64,000 nt of DNA from Chlorops oryzae (lineage: Eukaryota; Arthropoda; Insecta; Diptera; Chloropidae). Shown here one piece after another: positions 45,745-57,426 of this stretch (positions are counted from its first letter, which is position 1; each line of letters begins with the position of its first letter). The stretch spans positions 130,582,422 to 130,646,421 of the forward strand of contig CM035806.1 of NCBI GenBank assembly GCA_020466095.1, written 5' to 3'. The notes below the pieces were generated by a model. That model saw only the letters and a list, made by a program, of their open reading frames with translations, was not told the DNA's origin and ran no database searches. The position numbers and the translations under genes are program-made.

Positions 45745-46519
45745 CCCAGCAAGAAATGAATACGAAGAGTCACTAACACATATAAGTCAAATGAGGCATC
45801 AACTAACACATTCACATTCTAGTGATCAACATTTTTTTGCGTACTCATAAAAAAACCGAGTACTTACAAAAGTTTGTATGGGAAGCTACCAGTTACTGAG
45901 TGATTCACACCAAACTGCCCAAAATTTTACATAACTATTGTGATTGTAAGCTTGGTGTTTGAAAATAATATTGTTGAAACAATTATATAATTTTTTGGAG
46001 AAAATTTTTAAAAATTTGTTTGATTTAACATAGCTGTTAGTGTGTTGTGATTTCTTTATAAAAATTGGTATTCTAAATATTATTATTTGAGAAATAGGGA
46101 TTATAATATTCATCGACATGATGTGCCTTACCATTGTGATTTTTTTATTCTAAGCCAATTTTATAAATCAAAATTTATGAAAATAGAAACACTGCATTTT
46201 ATTTTATGAACAGGATTTTCACCATAGAAATCGTCGATGGTTTTACGTTAGCACTAATATGATACTAACGCTTATATTAGCCGTACTTATACGGCGCATA
46301 AAACTGTTACAATTACGAAAACACTAACGCATAATGTGATATTAGTAAAAAAGAGAGGAAGCTATGCGCATTTGCTTGCGACAGAAAGGGATGTATGGCT
46401 CATACACACGAAATCGTTCCGTTGAAAATCTATACACGTCCATAAGGCTCTAACGAAAAGTATAAGCGTTATTTTAACTGTTATATACGGCATATATAAC
46501 GCTTAGGTTTCTTGCTGGG
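45745..46519. mobile_element. 775-bp MITE with CCCAGC ends (insert 5)
   Basis: Ends CCCAGCAAGAAA and TTTCTTGCTGGG, with TT on each side (45743-45744, 46520-46521). Removal restores DAPH-LFKSIRN in frame. It is the same end type as 5013-5320. It is non-coding, with repeated TAACGCTTA/ATAAGCGTT motifs. Confidence 0.82.
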
Positions 46520-47848
46520 TTTATTCAAGTCAATAAGAAATCGATTTCTTACGGGAAACTTTGACACTCCGATGGCATTGCGAACTTCGATGTGGTAAGA
46601 GAAGTTTTTGAACTTGAACGAGGCAACGTTACCAAAATGACAAAACTGACGGAGTCACATGTACGACCTAACAAATTTCAACAGATGCGTGTTAGTTATG
46701 CTGTCCAAGCATTAAGTCGGAGCGTTGCAGCCGCGATCGAATGTTTAACAGAAAATGGACACCTAATAAGAAACGGTGTCGACTGCACGTTTTTTGAGAA
46801 AAATAGATGCGTATTTCGATTGCCTCAATGGCAAGTCCTTATTCGATCGAAATCCTTTAAGGCGTGGACTTAAGCCTGACAATGTGGTGTGGAAAAAACT
46901 ATTTGACTTGCAGAAATATTTTGAAATTATAAAGTATTTCGGCGGCAGAATTTATTGCTTAGATGGGCTTAAACAGACAACAACTGGCATTATGTCTTTG
47001 GCAGAGAAAATTTTGCATGATTATATGGACAAAGACTGTATTTTAACAAGTCGATTTAACCAGGATCCTGTTGAAAATCTGTTTGCTGGTGTTCGTGCGA
47101 AGGGTGGAAATAGTCGCAACCCATCAATTAATGAGTTTAACGTCATACTCGCTAAACTAATATCCGTTAAACTTATTCAGTTCTCATCACAGTCGAATTG
47201 TTTGTCTGATTCTGATTATATGTTACCCGTTACGTTCGATTCTATAATTTATGACTGCAAGGCCCACTGCGAAGAGCTGAAAAGCAGTTCCGATGTGCAA
47301 ATCACACACTCTGATATTTTAGAAAGTAATGAGGCCTATTTTAACGAAGATCTGGATAGATTTGGCTCTGATGATATTCCTATCGAATTAACGTCTTCTA
47401 GATATTTTGTTGGATACTAAGCTCGAGGTAGTGCATGCGTCGATTGTTTATCGGTGCTTATTAAAAACACTGAGCAGTTAACTTTCCCATCTGAAATGTT
47501 TATTCACAAAAAAAATTACCAAGTCGGGTCTGATATCGGGAAACTAAATGCATCTTCAGAGATGTTTTTCAATGTTTGTAAAATACATATAAAAGTTTTT
47601 GAAAAAATCTTTAATGAAAACAAACATATTCGAAAAATTAAAAAAAAACTATTACTGAGCAGTGTCGTGAAGTTACAGAAAACAGTCCTCTTAAAAGTTG
47701 GTTTGATCCAAATCACGGGTGTTTCCAACACAGACTAGTTATATTGGATAAACTTATCAGAATTCTTTTAAAAAAACATTGTTCATGGATATCGCTAAAT
47801 ATTAAGAAACGCAGTTGCGATAAGATAAAAATTTTAAACAACACATGA

Positions 47849-48376
47849 AAATAGTTCCTTCAAAAGCGTACGGAACCTTAAGAAAGCGAACCCACCTTAT
47901 AAATATATTTAATATAAATCAATATACTTACTACATGTTCCTTCAAAAGCGTACAGAACCTTAAGAAAGCGAACCCACCTTATAAATATATTTAATATAA
48001 ATCAACATACAGTTGCGGTGAAAATAATAGCACCGACACTTTTCGTTGTTTAAAATCCGTTTATTTTCTGTTTCATTTTATTTTTATGAAATTCAAAAAT
48101 TTCATTGAGTTTTAGCCAGGTTATCTTTCAAATCAAAATATAAAAAATTTGATTTCTGCCAGTTTATTTCACAAAAAAATTGAAAAATCATGTTTTTTCT
48201 ACGTTAAAAAAAATAGCACTTTCAGTACAAATTTAGAGCGCTTTTTATCATTTAAAATATGGGAAAAACACCAGGAGTAAAAATTTCGCAGGGTTTTTAA
48301 TTATGAGCTATTTATAATACTTCAAACTCTTTAAAAAGTACAACAATTAAAATATTGCACACCTGTATAAAAATTT
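47849..48376. repeat. 83-bp direct repeat and AT-rich spacer
   Basis: GTTCCTTCAAAAGCGTACRG and about 55 following bases occur twice (47854 and 47937). Beyond 48010 there is a TTGCGGTGAAAATAATAGCA stretch that looks like one end of a Tc1-like element, but no partner end was found. Confidence 0.6.
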
Positions 48377-48877
48377 TCAGACAGGTGTGGAATCAATTCC
48401 AATGTAATTCGTGGAGGCCAAGAGGAAGTGTGGATGCAAAATTTTCAGTGTGGCTGTTGCAGTTGCTTTATAAATTTTGTTCTTCTCAGCATGTCGATTT
48501 AGACGAGATGTGTAATTTACGCATGCATAGCAACTGGTTGCATCATGATCACCTGGACGATAAATCCAGTTTACCGGCTTACAATACTTCATAGTACCTC
48601 TGCCTCCACTCAACCATGCCATGAGATTGTTATAACATTGGCGACACACTGTATTAGGTGTGTAATTTTCACCGGTCAAGTCCATTTCGTCGAAAAACAA
48701 TGTATATGCTCTTTTGAATTCAGTAGTTAAAAGATTCTTTTCCTTTTGAAATCTTGTAGATGTTATTTTTCTGGTTTGATGACGGCAAACGTAGCAAAAT
48801 AAATCCTTTTTTTCACACTGCATATTGAAATTGTCAGTTGCCAATGTTGTGTGCGAATTATGCAGTAGCACTTTCAC
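48377..48877 (-). pseudogene. N-terminal zinc-binding domain of the multicopy family seen at 5-1726
   Basis: The likely start is MQCEKKDLFCYVC (ATG near 48823); the open frame extends upstream. CxxC pairs in FCYVCRHQ, VCRQCYNN and SCYACVNY match the spacing of the CYVC, CPKC and CYIC pairs at the window start. Coding ends near 48377 without the downstream core, so this is a truncated copy. Function is unknown. Confidence 0.55.
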
Positions 48878-48974
48878 TTTTTTTTACTTTCACTGTCACT
48901 TTATAACTTTCACCGCTGAGCTCTCGTTGACGTCGCGCTGTGCAATGCCTCGATGTGAGCGTCGTGTCGCTTTT

Positions 48975-49451
48975 ATATGCTCACAATTTCATCTTTATGA
49001 CAATGTGTTTACAGGTATTTTTATATTTTGGCTTGTGCTTATGTGAATTAAATGCAGATGTTTGCTTCCAGGTAGTTTTTTGATAGAAGTTTTTTGATTT
49101 CATATGCTCACAATTTCATCTTTATGACAATGTGTTTCCAGGTATTTTTATATTTTGGCTTGTGTTTATGTGAATTAAATGCAGATGTTTGCTTCCAGGT
49201 AGTTTTTTGATAGAAGTTTTTTGATTTCATATGCTCACAATTTCATCTTTATGACAATGTGTTTCCAGGTATTTTTATATTTTGGCTTGTGTTTATGTGA
49301 ATTAAATGCAGATGTTTGCTTCCAGGTAGTTTTTTGATAGAAGTTTTTTGATTTCATATGTTCACAATTTCATCTTTATGACAATGTGTTTCCAGGTATT
49401 TTTATATTTTGGCTTGTGTTTATGTGAATTCAATGCAGATGTTTGCTTATG
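48975..49451. repeat. tandem repeat, 127-bp unit, about 3.8 copies
   Basis: Units begin at 48975, 49103, 49230 and 49357, each starting TATGCTCACAATTTCATC (TATGTTC in the last). Copies differ by a few bases only, so the array is young. Confidence 0.92.
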
Positions 49452-50742
49452 TCGGTAGGCTGCAAAAAAAAATTTCTGAATCAGAGTCAGATTGCTACCT
49501 ATGGACCTGAACACGGGAAAAAAGGTAAAAAAAAAAATCGAAATTTTTTAAGTTTTTTGCGATTTTGACCTGGAAGGTGAAGTTTTTTGGATTTTATATG
49601 TTGGCAATTTTTGTTCCTTATGACAAGAGCTACAACTTTGCCACAGAGAGTAAATCGAAATTCTGAACGGTTTACAAGATATGAGCCTGAGAAAATGATC
49701 ACATTTTTACGAAAATGATACCGAGGCCCCAAATCTTTGGGGGCCCATAAAACAAAAAGTGCATGACTTTTGGGAAAATTGGGAGACACGGGTCTTTTTT
49801 TTAGTCTTTTATCACGTAGTGGTGTCCGTATATGGTTATTTTTTTTGGTGTTGCACTGCGTAATTGTTTTTAGCAAGATAATTTCGACATTGAAGGAAAT
49901 TATATATTTTTAAAATGCATGTTTCCAAATTAAAGAAGTAAGGGTGTTATAGTAAAGCGAATCTGACCATAGAATACCCTACACAGATAAACCGCTATAT
50001 ATTTTGTTAATCGGAGGCTAAAACAAAGCTCAAATTCCTTATTTCACAAAAATATATCGGAAGATTGTGACTTTACACAATTCAGATGATTTTTGAGGCA
50101 AAAATAATTCCACAAAGTATTGCAAAAAATTTCGTATTTAGGATTTTTGAATTTTATAACAAACCCTACAACGATGGGGTACCTTTAAAATTAAATTTGC
50201 AGTTTCCACACCACCCATGAGGTATGCAAACGGTGCGTTACCGATTTTTTTAAGGTGTTCCCCTATAGGCCTATTTTCAACTTTGAATTTTATTTATTTA
50301 CAGCAAACATCACAATGTGTAAATAAACACAGGTATAAAATTATTACAATATTTACATATCTTATGACTAGAAAATACTTATTACCTAATCTTAAAACTA
50401 ATTGTGAAAATTTAAAAATAAAAAAAGCAGTAGTAATCGCCTTAGGAATTGTGTGCTGCTGCTTAAAATCAAAGACTGAATCCAAGATAAAAAGGTTAAA
50501 AAAATCAATGATGAGTTATTTTTAAGTTTAATATTAAAATTTGGACTTCGAAGTTGTCTGTTATGAAATCTTAAGACCCAAAATATTCTTGTGCGTATGA
50601 AATACCCCAAGAATGGATCGGGTCTATTTTTCACACAGCAATTAAAAGGTTTAACTGTTTTAAGTTTTTCAAAAAAGAATTGGCTTAAATTTACTCTATG
50701 GCAGTTATTATCAAAAAGTTTTCAAAATTTGGTCTCTAAATT
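49452..50742. other. no gene seen; AAGTAAGGGTGTTATAGT repeat at 49936
   Basis: 49936-50210 is a copy of the repeat also present near 9095, 57855 and 62060-62130. The ORF at 50217-50525 has no recognisable domain. Confidence 0.4.
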
Positions 50743-53700
50743 TTACAAATAATTAATAAAAGCGTCTGGTGGTTTTATCATTTCAAATGATGGACTTTGT
50801 TTCTCTAAAGCAAAAATTGAGTTTACTGTGTCATCACTTCCGATGAGTTCTTTTTCAAGCAGACAGACATGAAAATTACGAAACTTAGCATAAAACCAAC
50901 CAGCTATATAAGAAAATGAAATTTCTTTTAAAAATAGTGAAGGACCCTCTGGAATCTGTGTCGAAAATTTTTGCAAAAATGTCCGTTCAGGACTGACGAA
51001 ACTTTGAAAATCTTCTCATTTGGTAGAGGCACTATCAGAATTTTTCGCACAGACATTCCCATTTAAAAACGGACCATCTTCAAGGGAATCGATTGGTTCA
51101 CAATTGCCGTTGACTGCCATACGCAAATAATCTAGGCCCCAACGTTTTTGGTATATCCTAGAAAACTGGTATGCAGTCATTCGACCACCCTTCCCTCCAC
51201 GGAGTCTGAGCTCTCCAAAAAAATGTTCCAATCCATCCTGGTTTAATTTTCTGGTAAGCAGATATGGGAAACTCTGCTTTTCCAAATGACCCCACAAACT
51301 CAAAAGACTAGTAATATTTAAAAGCCATCCCTTAATAAAAGAAAAATTATTTTTAATATCAATTCCTTCACTATTAATAATATCTATTGAATTTAAAAGT
51401 GACTGAGCATTTCTCAAAAAATTAATTTGAACTGAGGACCCACAAAAACCCTTTTTAAAGTCATATTCAGTCTTCATTGATCTGCTGTTAAAAATATCAA
51501 ATAAATTGTTGAAGAAATTTACGAAAAAAGAAGTGTTCGGAAAAGTACGCGCTTCCGAACAATCAAGTGTTTTCGACGCGTATAATGAATTTAATGCATC
51601 AGCAACATTATTGCTTAAAAATTGAGCAGCTAAGCTTACTCGCATTTTGTAAAAAGTGTTTGGATGTAAATGATCATCATTTAATGGGGCAAACCCTTGT
51701 GTTGGCTTTGGAGTCGATATTATACAAAAAACTTATATCGCTCCACCTAACCAAGCCATTATTAATTTTAATAAAATTTTTTAAATTCATTAGGCAATTT
51801 CTAGTGCTTTTTAACAAATGAGGTGTGTCGAAAAAGAAATGAATTTTTTAAGAACCAACATTAAATAAGGGTTCTGCTCACTAACTCCAAGCAGTTTGCA
51901 AAGACCAAAAAAATGTTCCCCTTGATCACAAACGAAATGGCGGGGCTTAAGCCCAATATCCTCCAACTTTCTTACCGTCTCAACTCCGTATTTTTTAAAT
52001 ATAATGGCTTTATAAGCACTGCGTGTGAAAAAATAGGCCAAGGGTTTATGCCAAAAAATACCACCAATACGTTGAATCATAAAAGTCAACACACTGACTG
52101 CGTTTTGAAAGAGCTTTCATGCTAAGCCCGTTCAACCCAGGATTTTTTGGCCAATCAGCCACAAAGTTATTGAGTGTTTTGGTGCACGGTAAATGGAAGA
52201 AGTCCTTAATTGTTTTATAAACAACTGGTGACAAAAAGTATATACTTAAAGCAAAAAATTTAATTTCATTCGAATATCTACGTGCACGTGCGATTTTACC
52301 AAAACTTTCAAAACTATTTCGAACTATTAAAGCTTCTTGAGGCGTTAAATAACTACAAACTCTACTTATCATTTGACTTTGTACAAGCAAAGATTTATTT
52401 TTATCTTCCAAAAGCAATTCATTTTGCAACTTAAATTTTTTGCATTTTCGTTGCAATTTCGTTGTTCACAAACATTTAATACTACGTTACTTTTACTTTC
52501 TGACTCGACACTAATTTTATAACTGGTCTCGCAGCAGCGTAAATCGAGACTTGGTACTCTCACATTAATATTGGTGTGTTCAATTATCTAGTTTCTATTT
52601 TTATTTGCTCTCTTATAAACATGTAATAGATATTGTCTCTCATTGTTATTGTTTTTGCTCTCTACTAGTTAATGTGAACACGATTGCAATTTCTGTTTTG
52701 ATTATTCTTATTCTTTGCTATACAGCTCAGTCTCAGCTTACTTTCTTGTTGTGTGTGGCTCAATTTTTGCTATTTATTATCTTTATTGATGAACAATTTC
52801 AATTCTAATGGTGCGAGTTCCATAGGAAATGTGAGTGCTATGATAAAAATTCTATCTAAACAAAAAACCGGCCTTAGTATGTGTCATATAAATGCACAGA
52901 GTCTTCTCCCAAAAATCGATGAATTTAGACTCAACTTTGAATACTCTGGAGTTGATGTAGTCTGCATCTCTGAAACATGGTTTAATACTCATATTCACGA
53001 AAGCCTTGTCCAACTTAGTGGCTATGCACTATTTCGTGCAGACAGAGATTCACGTGCAGGTGGTGTTGCCATATATGTACGGAATGGAATTTCGTGTAAA
53101 CTGATACAGAAATCTCCGTCATCATCCATAAGTGAATATGTTTTCCTGGAAGTTGTAAGCCACGGTGACAAATTACTAATTGGCTGCGTCTACAGACCAA
53201 ATCGAGTAGTTGATTTCAACCCAGTTATAACACTTCTTGAAGAAATATCAGTATCCTATACAAACATTATAGTGACTGGAGATCTCAATAGCAATTTACT
53301 ATCTGAAAATTCTCTTAAAAATAATATGCAATCCCTTGGACTTTTTACAGTAAATTCTTCCGCACCTACTCATTTTACCACAACCAGTGAATCCCTTCTT
53401 GACGTTTTCTTTATAGACAGCGACACCAAGACTCTGCTTTATGATCAGCTCTCTGTAGGCCACTATTCTAATCATGATCTAATTTTTCTGATCTATGACT
53501 TTCAGCTTGATAGGGACTCTCCCTGCTCTTACTCTTACAGAGACTATAGGAATATTAATTATTTTGCCCTCGAAAATGAGTTTAATAGAATTCCGTGGAA
53601 CAATATTCAATATATGGTATCGGTTGATGACCAAGTTGGTTTTTTGCAAAACAATATTAATACACTGTGTGTACTCCCATAAGAAGTCATTCTTGTAGTA

Positions 53701-54389
53701 CAAGGATTACCCAAATATATAAACAAAAAACAATTACCTTTAAATTTAAATCTGGTACTGCACGTCTTTTCAATATTTTGCTGCTCCTCATTTCCTCGGA
53801 AAAGTGGTTCTCGCAGGCAAATATCCTGGCAGGATGGAATCCTGTGATGTTGAATGCGTTCAACCACTCCATTCTCCTGTATCGAACACCAAAACAAAAT
53901 TAATCAAGAGGTATTTGAAACATAAATTAACACAACAACATATATTGTAAGGGCGCGTACTATTTTTGGTTTCGGCAGTATTTAATTTTACAAATCAAAT
54001 TATTGCTTGCATATGCATAAGCATATACGCGCCCTCACATTCTACATACATACATGCATACTTATCAAATTATACTCATAACAGTTATTTTACTAACACA
54101 GAATTTGATACGTCCAAGCAATCACAGTTGGCGCACTCGGCGCACTGTTCCGCAGGCTTGAAAAAAAAAAACACAAAACGGCAAACATATAACACAAAAC
54201 ATATAAAGTGTGCTTTTCGTGAACGGTTTTTCAGGACAGAGTCAAAAGACATGAATTTTTTAACTTGCCTTCTTCAAATTATCACGAAAAACACACTCAA
54301 GGGACACCTACATACCTTTCTTTGTCTTCCGGGAAACGATAGAGATGCAAAAAGAATTTGCATCCCATTATGCACGTCTTTGAAGCCAT
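50743..54389 (-). pseudogene. second P/THAP-type transposase gene, partly deleted
   Basis: Exon 1 (54389-54316) starts MASKTCIMGCKFFLHLYRF and ends before GTATGT. Exon 2 (53876-53738) follows an ACAG acceptor. The 74-nt exon joins in frame to give a THAP domain (C-x3-C, FP, W, CENHF). Exon 2 ends before GTAATT. After an intron holding a LINE fragment come 52563-52046 (coiled coil, then LSIYFLSPVVYKTIKDFFHL), 52092-51811 (EDIGLKPRHFVCDQGEHFFG), 51645-51016 (LLTRKLNQDGLEHFFGELRL) and 50976-50743. Frame changes and missing stretches, including the first catalytic region, make it inactive. Confidence 0.82.
52753..53682 (+). pseudogene. LINE endonuclease fragment (Jockey/CR1-like), 3' truncated
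   Basis: A 309-residue open frame with an AP-endonuclease-like domain: N47 (HINAQSL), E74 (ISETWF), D177 and N179 (GDLNSN), H241/D242 (SNHDLIF). All key residues are visible and the domain is intact. Coding ends at 53682 before the reverse transcriptase. It lies in an intron of the P-like gene in the opposite direction. Losing the 3' part is unusual, because LINEs normally lose the 5' part. Confidence 0.83.
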
Positions 54390-54805
54390 ATTCCAATTAA
54401 AAATTCGAAAATCCCTCGGAGATCTGAAACGAAAAACTTTTCGATGTATTAGCTTGATCTGGAATGGCGCCAATTTCCGTGCTATCATATTAGATACCAT
54501 TTCCAAGTTGTAACTAGGTACTGATAATTCTGTTCTAATTAGTTACATTTCTAATGAAGGCTTCCTTCGTTTTCCTTGTTTGTTTATTTACTGGAAATAA
54601 CGATTAATTTGAATTTTAAGGTTTCTATACCTAAACATAAAATTAATTTTGAATTTCATAGCGAAGACTTTAAAAAATTTAAGCTAGGACCTGTTTGCAG
54701 TATATTGAAATACATTCTTCTTAGGGAATGGAGTTATCATAAATAAATTTTTTTATAATATTATAGTTTATTTCTTTAAAAAAAAAGGATAAAAGTTTAT
54801 AAAAT
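54390..54805. other. no gene seen
   Basis: AT-rich spacer between the P-like gene start and a truncated hAT. Confidence 0.35.
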
Positions 54806-55270
54806 TCTCATTTCTAAAAGCTAAACGTTCAAATTGTAGTCGGTTACTATTTTCACCATCGATTTGCACTATTAACTCGTTCCATTTGGGACTATCTGTT
54901 CTCCATGGATGCCACACTCACGTTTAAATGAAACCAGACCAAAAACTCGGAAATCACTTTTTTGTAGTACGTGAATTTTTCTAATAATAAAAAGGAAAAA
55001 TAAATGTTAAAAGAAATTCTAAAGTTTAAAATGGTATAATCATTCTTAAAAAAACTATATTATATCTGACTTTCTCCGGTTATAAATGAAAAAAAAAATC
55101 CCTTAAAAAAACTAAGTCCTTGTACTTGCCCAATTTCTAGAGACAACAATGCCCAAAGAGGCATCGTGGTGGATTGCCTGTTACACCGTGTGGTTGTTGT
55201 TGCCTTTGGTGAATTGCCTATTAGCTTTGTTGAATTGCCTATTAGCTCGTTTCTCATACTGTAATACTTG
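54806..55270. mobile_element. truncated copy of the CAAGTATTACAGTATG hAT family
   Basis: Matches about 58340-58805, including the terminal TACTGTAATACTTG. The other end is missing, so it has no target duplication to compare. Confidence 0.75.
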
Positions 55271-55963
55271 GTTCATATTGATACTGACCATATAGTAATA
55301 TAGGGGACACTTACAACAACAACCGAATTCCGTGGTGAACTAGTGATGCTATAATTTTTTGAGTATTCACTTCATTGTGTAACTAAACATACTTGTGGTG
55401 CAATTTTTTAATGTTTTCTTTCTAATGTAAATTTTTTTTTAGTTTTTTATGACAGTTCATGCAATTTTGTACCTTTTTCATTCAGAAAAGCTCCAAAAAT
55501 ATATAGTTTATGCATTCTATTTATCATGATATGTCATAAGTACTTGAGCTACTAGTTATGTATCGAGCAATTTTAGTTATGATATCACTGAATATTTCAT
55601 ATCAGCTGTTCTGTGGTGGAATTCAAACATTTTTATAATCGGTCATATTCGACGCATGAGTACTCTGCTATAGCGTTCCTCAATAATATGAGCAAAATTT
55701 TATCTAATTATTTTTAATTGCATAAAAATAACATATTTTGCTGAAAAATAAAATGTGTTCTTGTGAAAAGCCTTTGATTAACACTTATATATATCTTATT
55801 TTTACACAAATTTTAGTTCATGTTACAAGATTATGAAATACTTGTTAGACCCGAACCGGAATTTTCAAGGGGCGTGCTACGTTTTTGATTTTTCCATATA
55901 AATGCATGCACAGGGGGCCTACTTCAATTCAACAACCACGTTTTTTGCCAAGTGCCATCTATA

Positions 55964-57406
55964 CACTGATGTCAAAAAAATTGGCCGAGGGCACTTTTTA
56001 GATTGTAGTGGCACTAGCAAAGCGAATTTAAAAAAAATAAAAATGAGGATAAAGAGAACGATTAAAAGCAAAAATTTTATACTACCAAAAACAACAATTC
56101 CTTGCGCACAGATTACGTTATGTGCTTTTGTTTGTTTTTTGGGGTGTCCAATGAATTGGCCGAGGTTGAAATTAATGTAAGAAAAAACTTAAAACTTATT
56201 GAAAAACAAAACAAAAACGAAAGGTTCACTATCTTAATAGTGAGTTGCACCTCCCTTTTCTTCGATGACTTCGAAAATACGGTTGGGCATGCTGCTGACC
56301 AAAGATTTTAAAGTGTCTGCCTCCAGGGACTCCCAAGCCTCCAAAATTGACATTTTAAGCTCTTCAACGGTTGAATATTGCCGGTTATTTTTATAGATTC
56401 GTTGAACCAGCAATCCCCAAATGTTTTCGATTGGGTTGATATCAGGAGAGCATGCTGGCCAGTCAAGGGTTTCAACATTTTGAGAGCGAAGCCAAGCTTT
56501 GGTCGCCTTACTTGAGTGGACGGACGCATTGTCGTGCTGAAAAATTAAACATCGTGTTGGATTTCTCCTCAAAAATGGCATCAAATTCATTTGTAGCACG
56601 TCAATGTACTCGGCAGAGTTCATGCGGCAGCTCGGAAAGGCTAGCTCTACTGTGCCTACAGAAAAAATCCTCCCCATACCATTAACGAGCCACCACCAAA
56701 GTTTCTCTTTGAAAAATAGCGTGGGCTCTTGCGTAAATAATCTTATGGCGCTGAAGAAGCCGAGGCGCCGTTTTCATACGTTGTCTTTTTATCACTCCCG
56801 AACTTGATAGTGTCCGATATATTGTTTGCCGGGACACATTAAGGCCGCAAGATCGAATGATTTCAATTGCGCTAACCATACTGTTGCTCGCTGTTGATAC
56901 AATACGCCGCTTTTCCCTGTGAGTAAGCTAAGGTTTGCATCCTGAATTATTATAATTGCCGTATTCATCACCTTTTCTTAAAAAGTTCCGAACAACTTTC
57001 TCCGATCGCCCAATTTTCTTCCCGATTGCTACATTTGATAAGCCTTGGCTTTTAAAAGCTGTAATTTGCCCTTGTTCGTAATCGGATAAGCGTTTTCCAC
57101 TCCCCATTTCTTTAATTATTGTGTTTTTCCCACTTCAAATAAATATAGTCACAAAACACGTGCGTTCGCTTCCAAATCAAAACTCAAAATCATAACATAC
57201 GATCACTCGGCCAATTCATTGGACACCCCAAAAAACAAACAAAAGCACATAACGTAATCTGTGCGCAAGGAATTGTTGTTTTTGTTAGTATAAACTTTTT
57301 GCTTTTAATCGTTCTCTTTATCCTCATATAAATTTTTTTTTAATTCGCTTTGCTAGTGCCACTACACTCTAAAAAGTGCCCTCGGCCAATTTTTTGGACA
57401 TCAGTG
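55964..57406 (-). mobile_element. Tc1/Tc3-like element, 1443 bp
   Basis: TA at 55962-55963 and 57407-57408. Long TIRs of about 200 bp begin CACTGATGTC and contain TTGGCCGAG twice per end, an outer and an inner site about 170-180 bp apart, as in Tc3. The transposase lies on the minus strand. Confidence 0.92.
56234..57107 (-). pseudogene. Tc3-like transposase, catalytic region deleted
   Basis: MGSGKRLSDYEQGQITAFKS starts at 57107. The paired-like helix-turn-helix follows (SNVAIGKKIGRSEKVVRNFL), then a stop near 56931, then NVSRQTIYRTLSSSGV. Near 56680 a frame change coincides with loss of roughly 45 residues that carry the first catalytic aspartate. The rest is clear: QHDNASVHSSKATKAWL (second aspartate) and WPACSPDINPIENIWGLL (glutamate), DD34E. 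Inactive. Confidence 0.87.
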
Positions 57407-57426
57407 TAGTACTATATGATACTGAC

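Larger units (their letters stand above)
40637..47848 (+). pseudogene. P-element-like THAP transposase split by five insertions
   Basis: Coding pieces: 40640-41266 (THAP domain: CSLPYC, then NWVEKCQF, CDRHF; then a leucine/lysine-rich coiled coil), 42191-42451 (AFDEVSIKKNIT), 44130-44276 (VDSIDGVEDYG, then FMIRGIFSRWKFILNYYV after a frameshift), 44916-45073 (SCDEGSNNRKCYKLLGA), 45696-45744 (HNGTKIYLLYDAPH) and 46520-47848 (LFKSIRN; LTSRFNQDPVENLFAGVRAK; C-terminal APS-type motif NASSEMFFNVCKIHIKVFE). Total about 2570 nt, close to a full P/THAP9 transposase. Inserts at 41267, 42452, 44277, 45074 and 45745 add 4.64 kb. Extra frameshifts lie near 44155, 46780 and 47420. Confidence 0.88.
55289..57418. 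mobile_element. CATATA hAT MITE, interrupted by a Tc3-like element
   Basis: ATACTGAC lies on both sides (55281-55288, 57419-57426). Ends CATATAGTAATATAGGGGAC and GTGCCATCTATA[Tc3]GTACTATATG. The internal sequence matches 58979-59641. Without the insert it is about 0.69 kb and non-coding. Confidence 0.82.

Noticed and set aside
48010..48376. Tc1-like element starting at TTGCGGTGAAAATAATAGCA
   Set aside because: Only one end is visible; no partner TIR or transposase was found.
48975..49451. Regular direct repeats considered as a CRISPR array
   Set aside because: Whole 127-bp units repeat without distinct spacers, and the surrounding DNA is eukaryotic.
53950..54037. Tiny MITE with GGGCGCGTA ends
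   Set aside because: The inverted ends are only about 12 bp and no duplication is clear.
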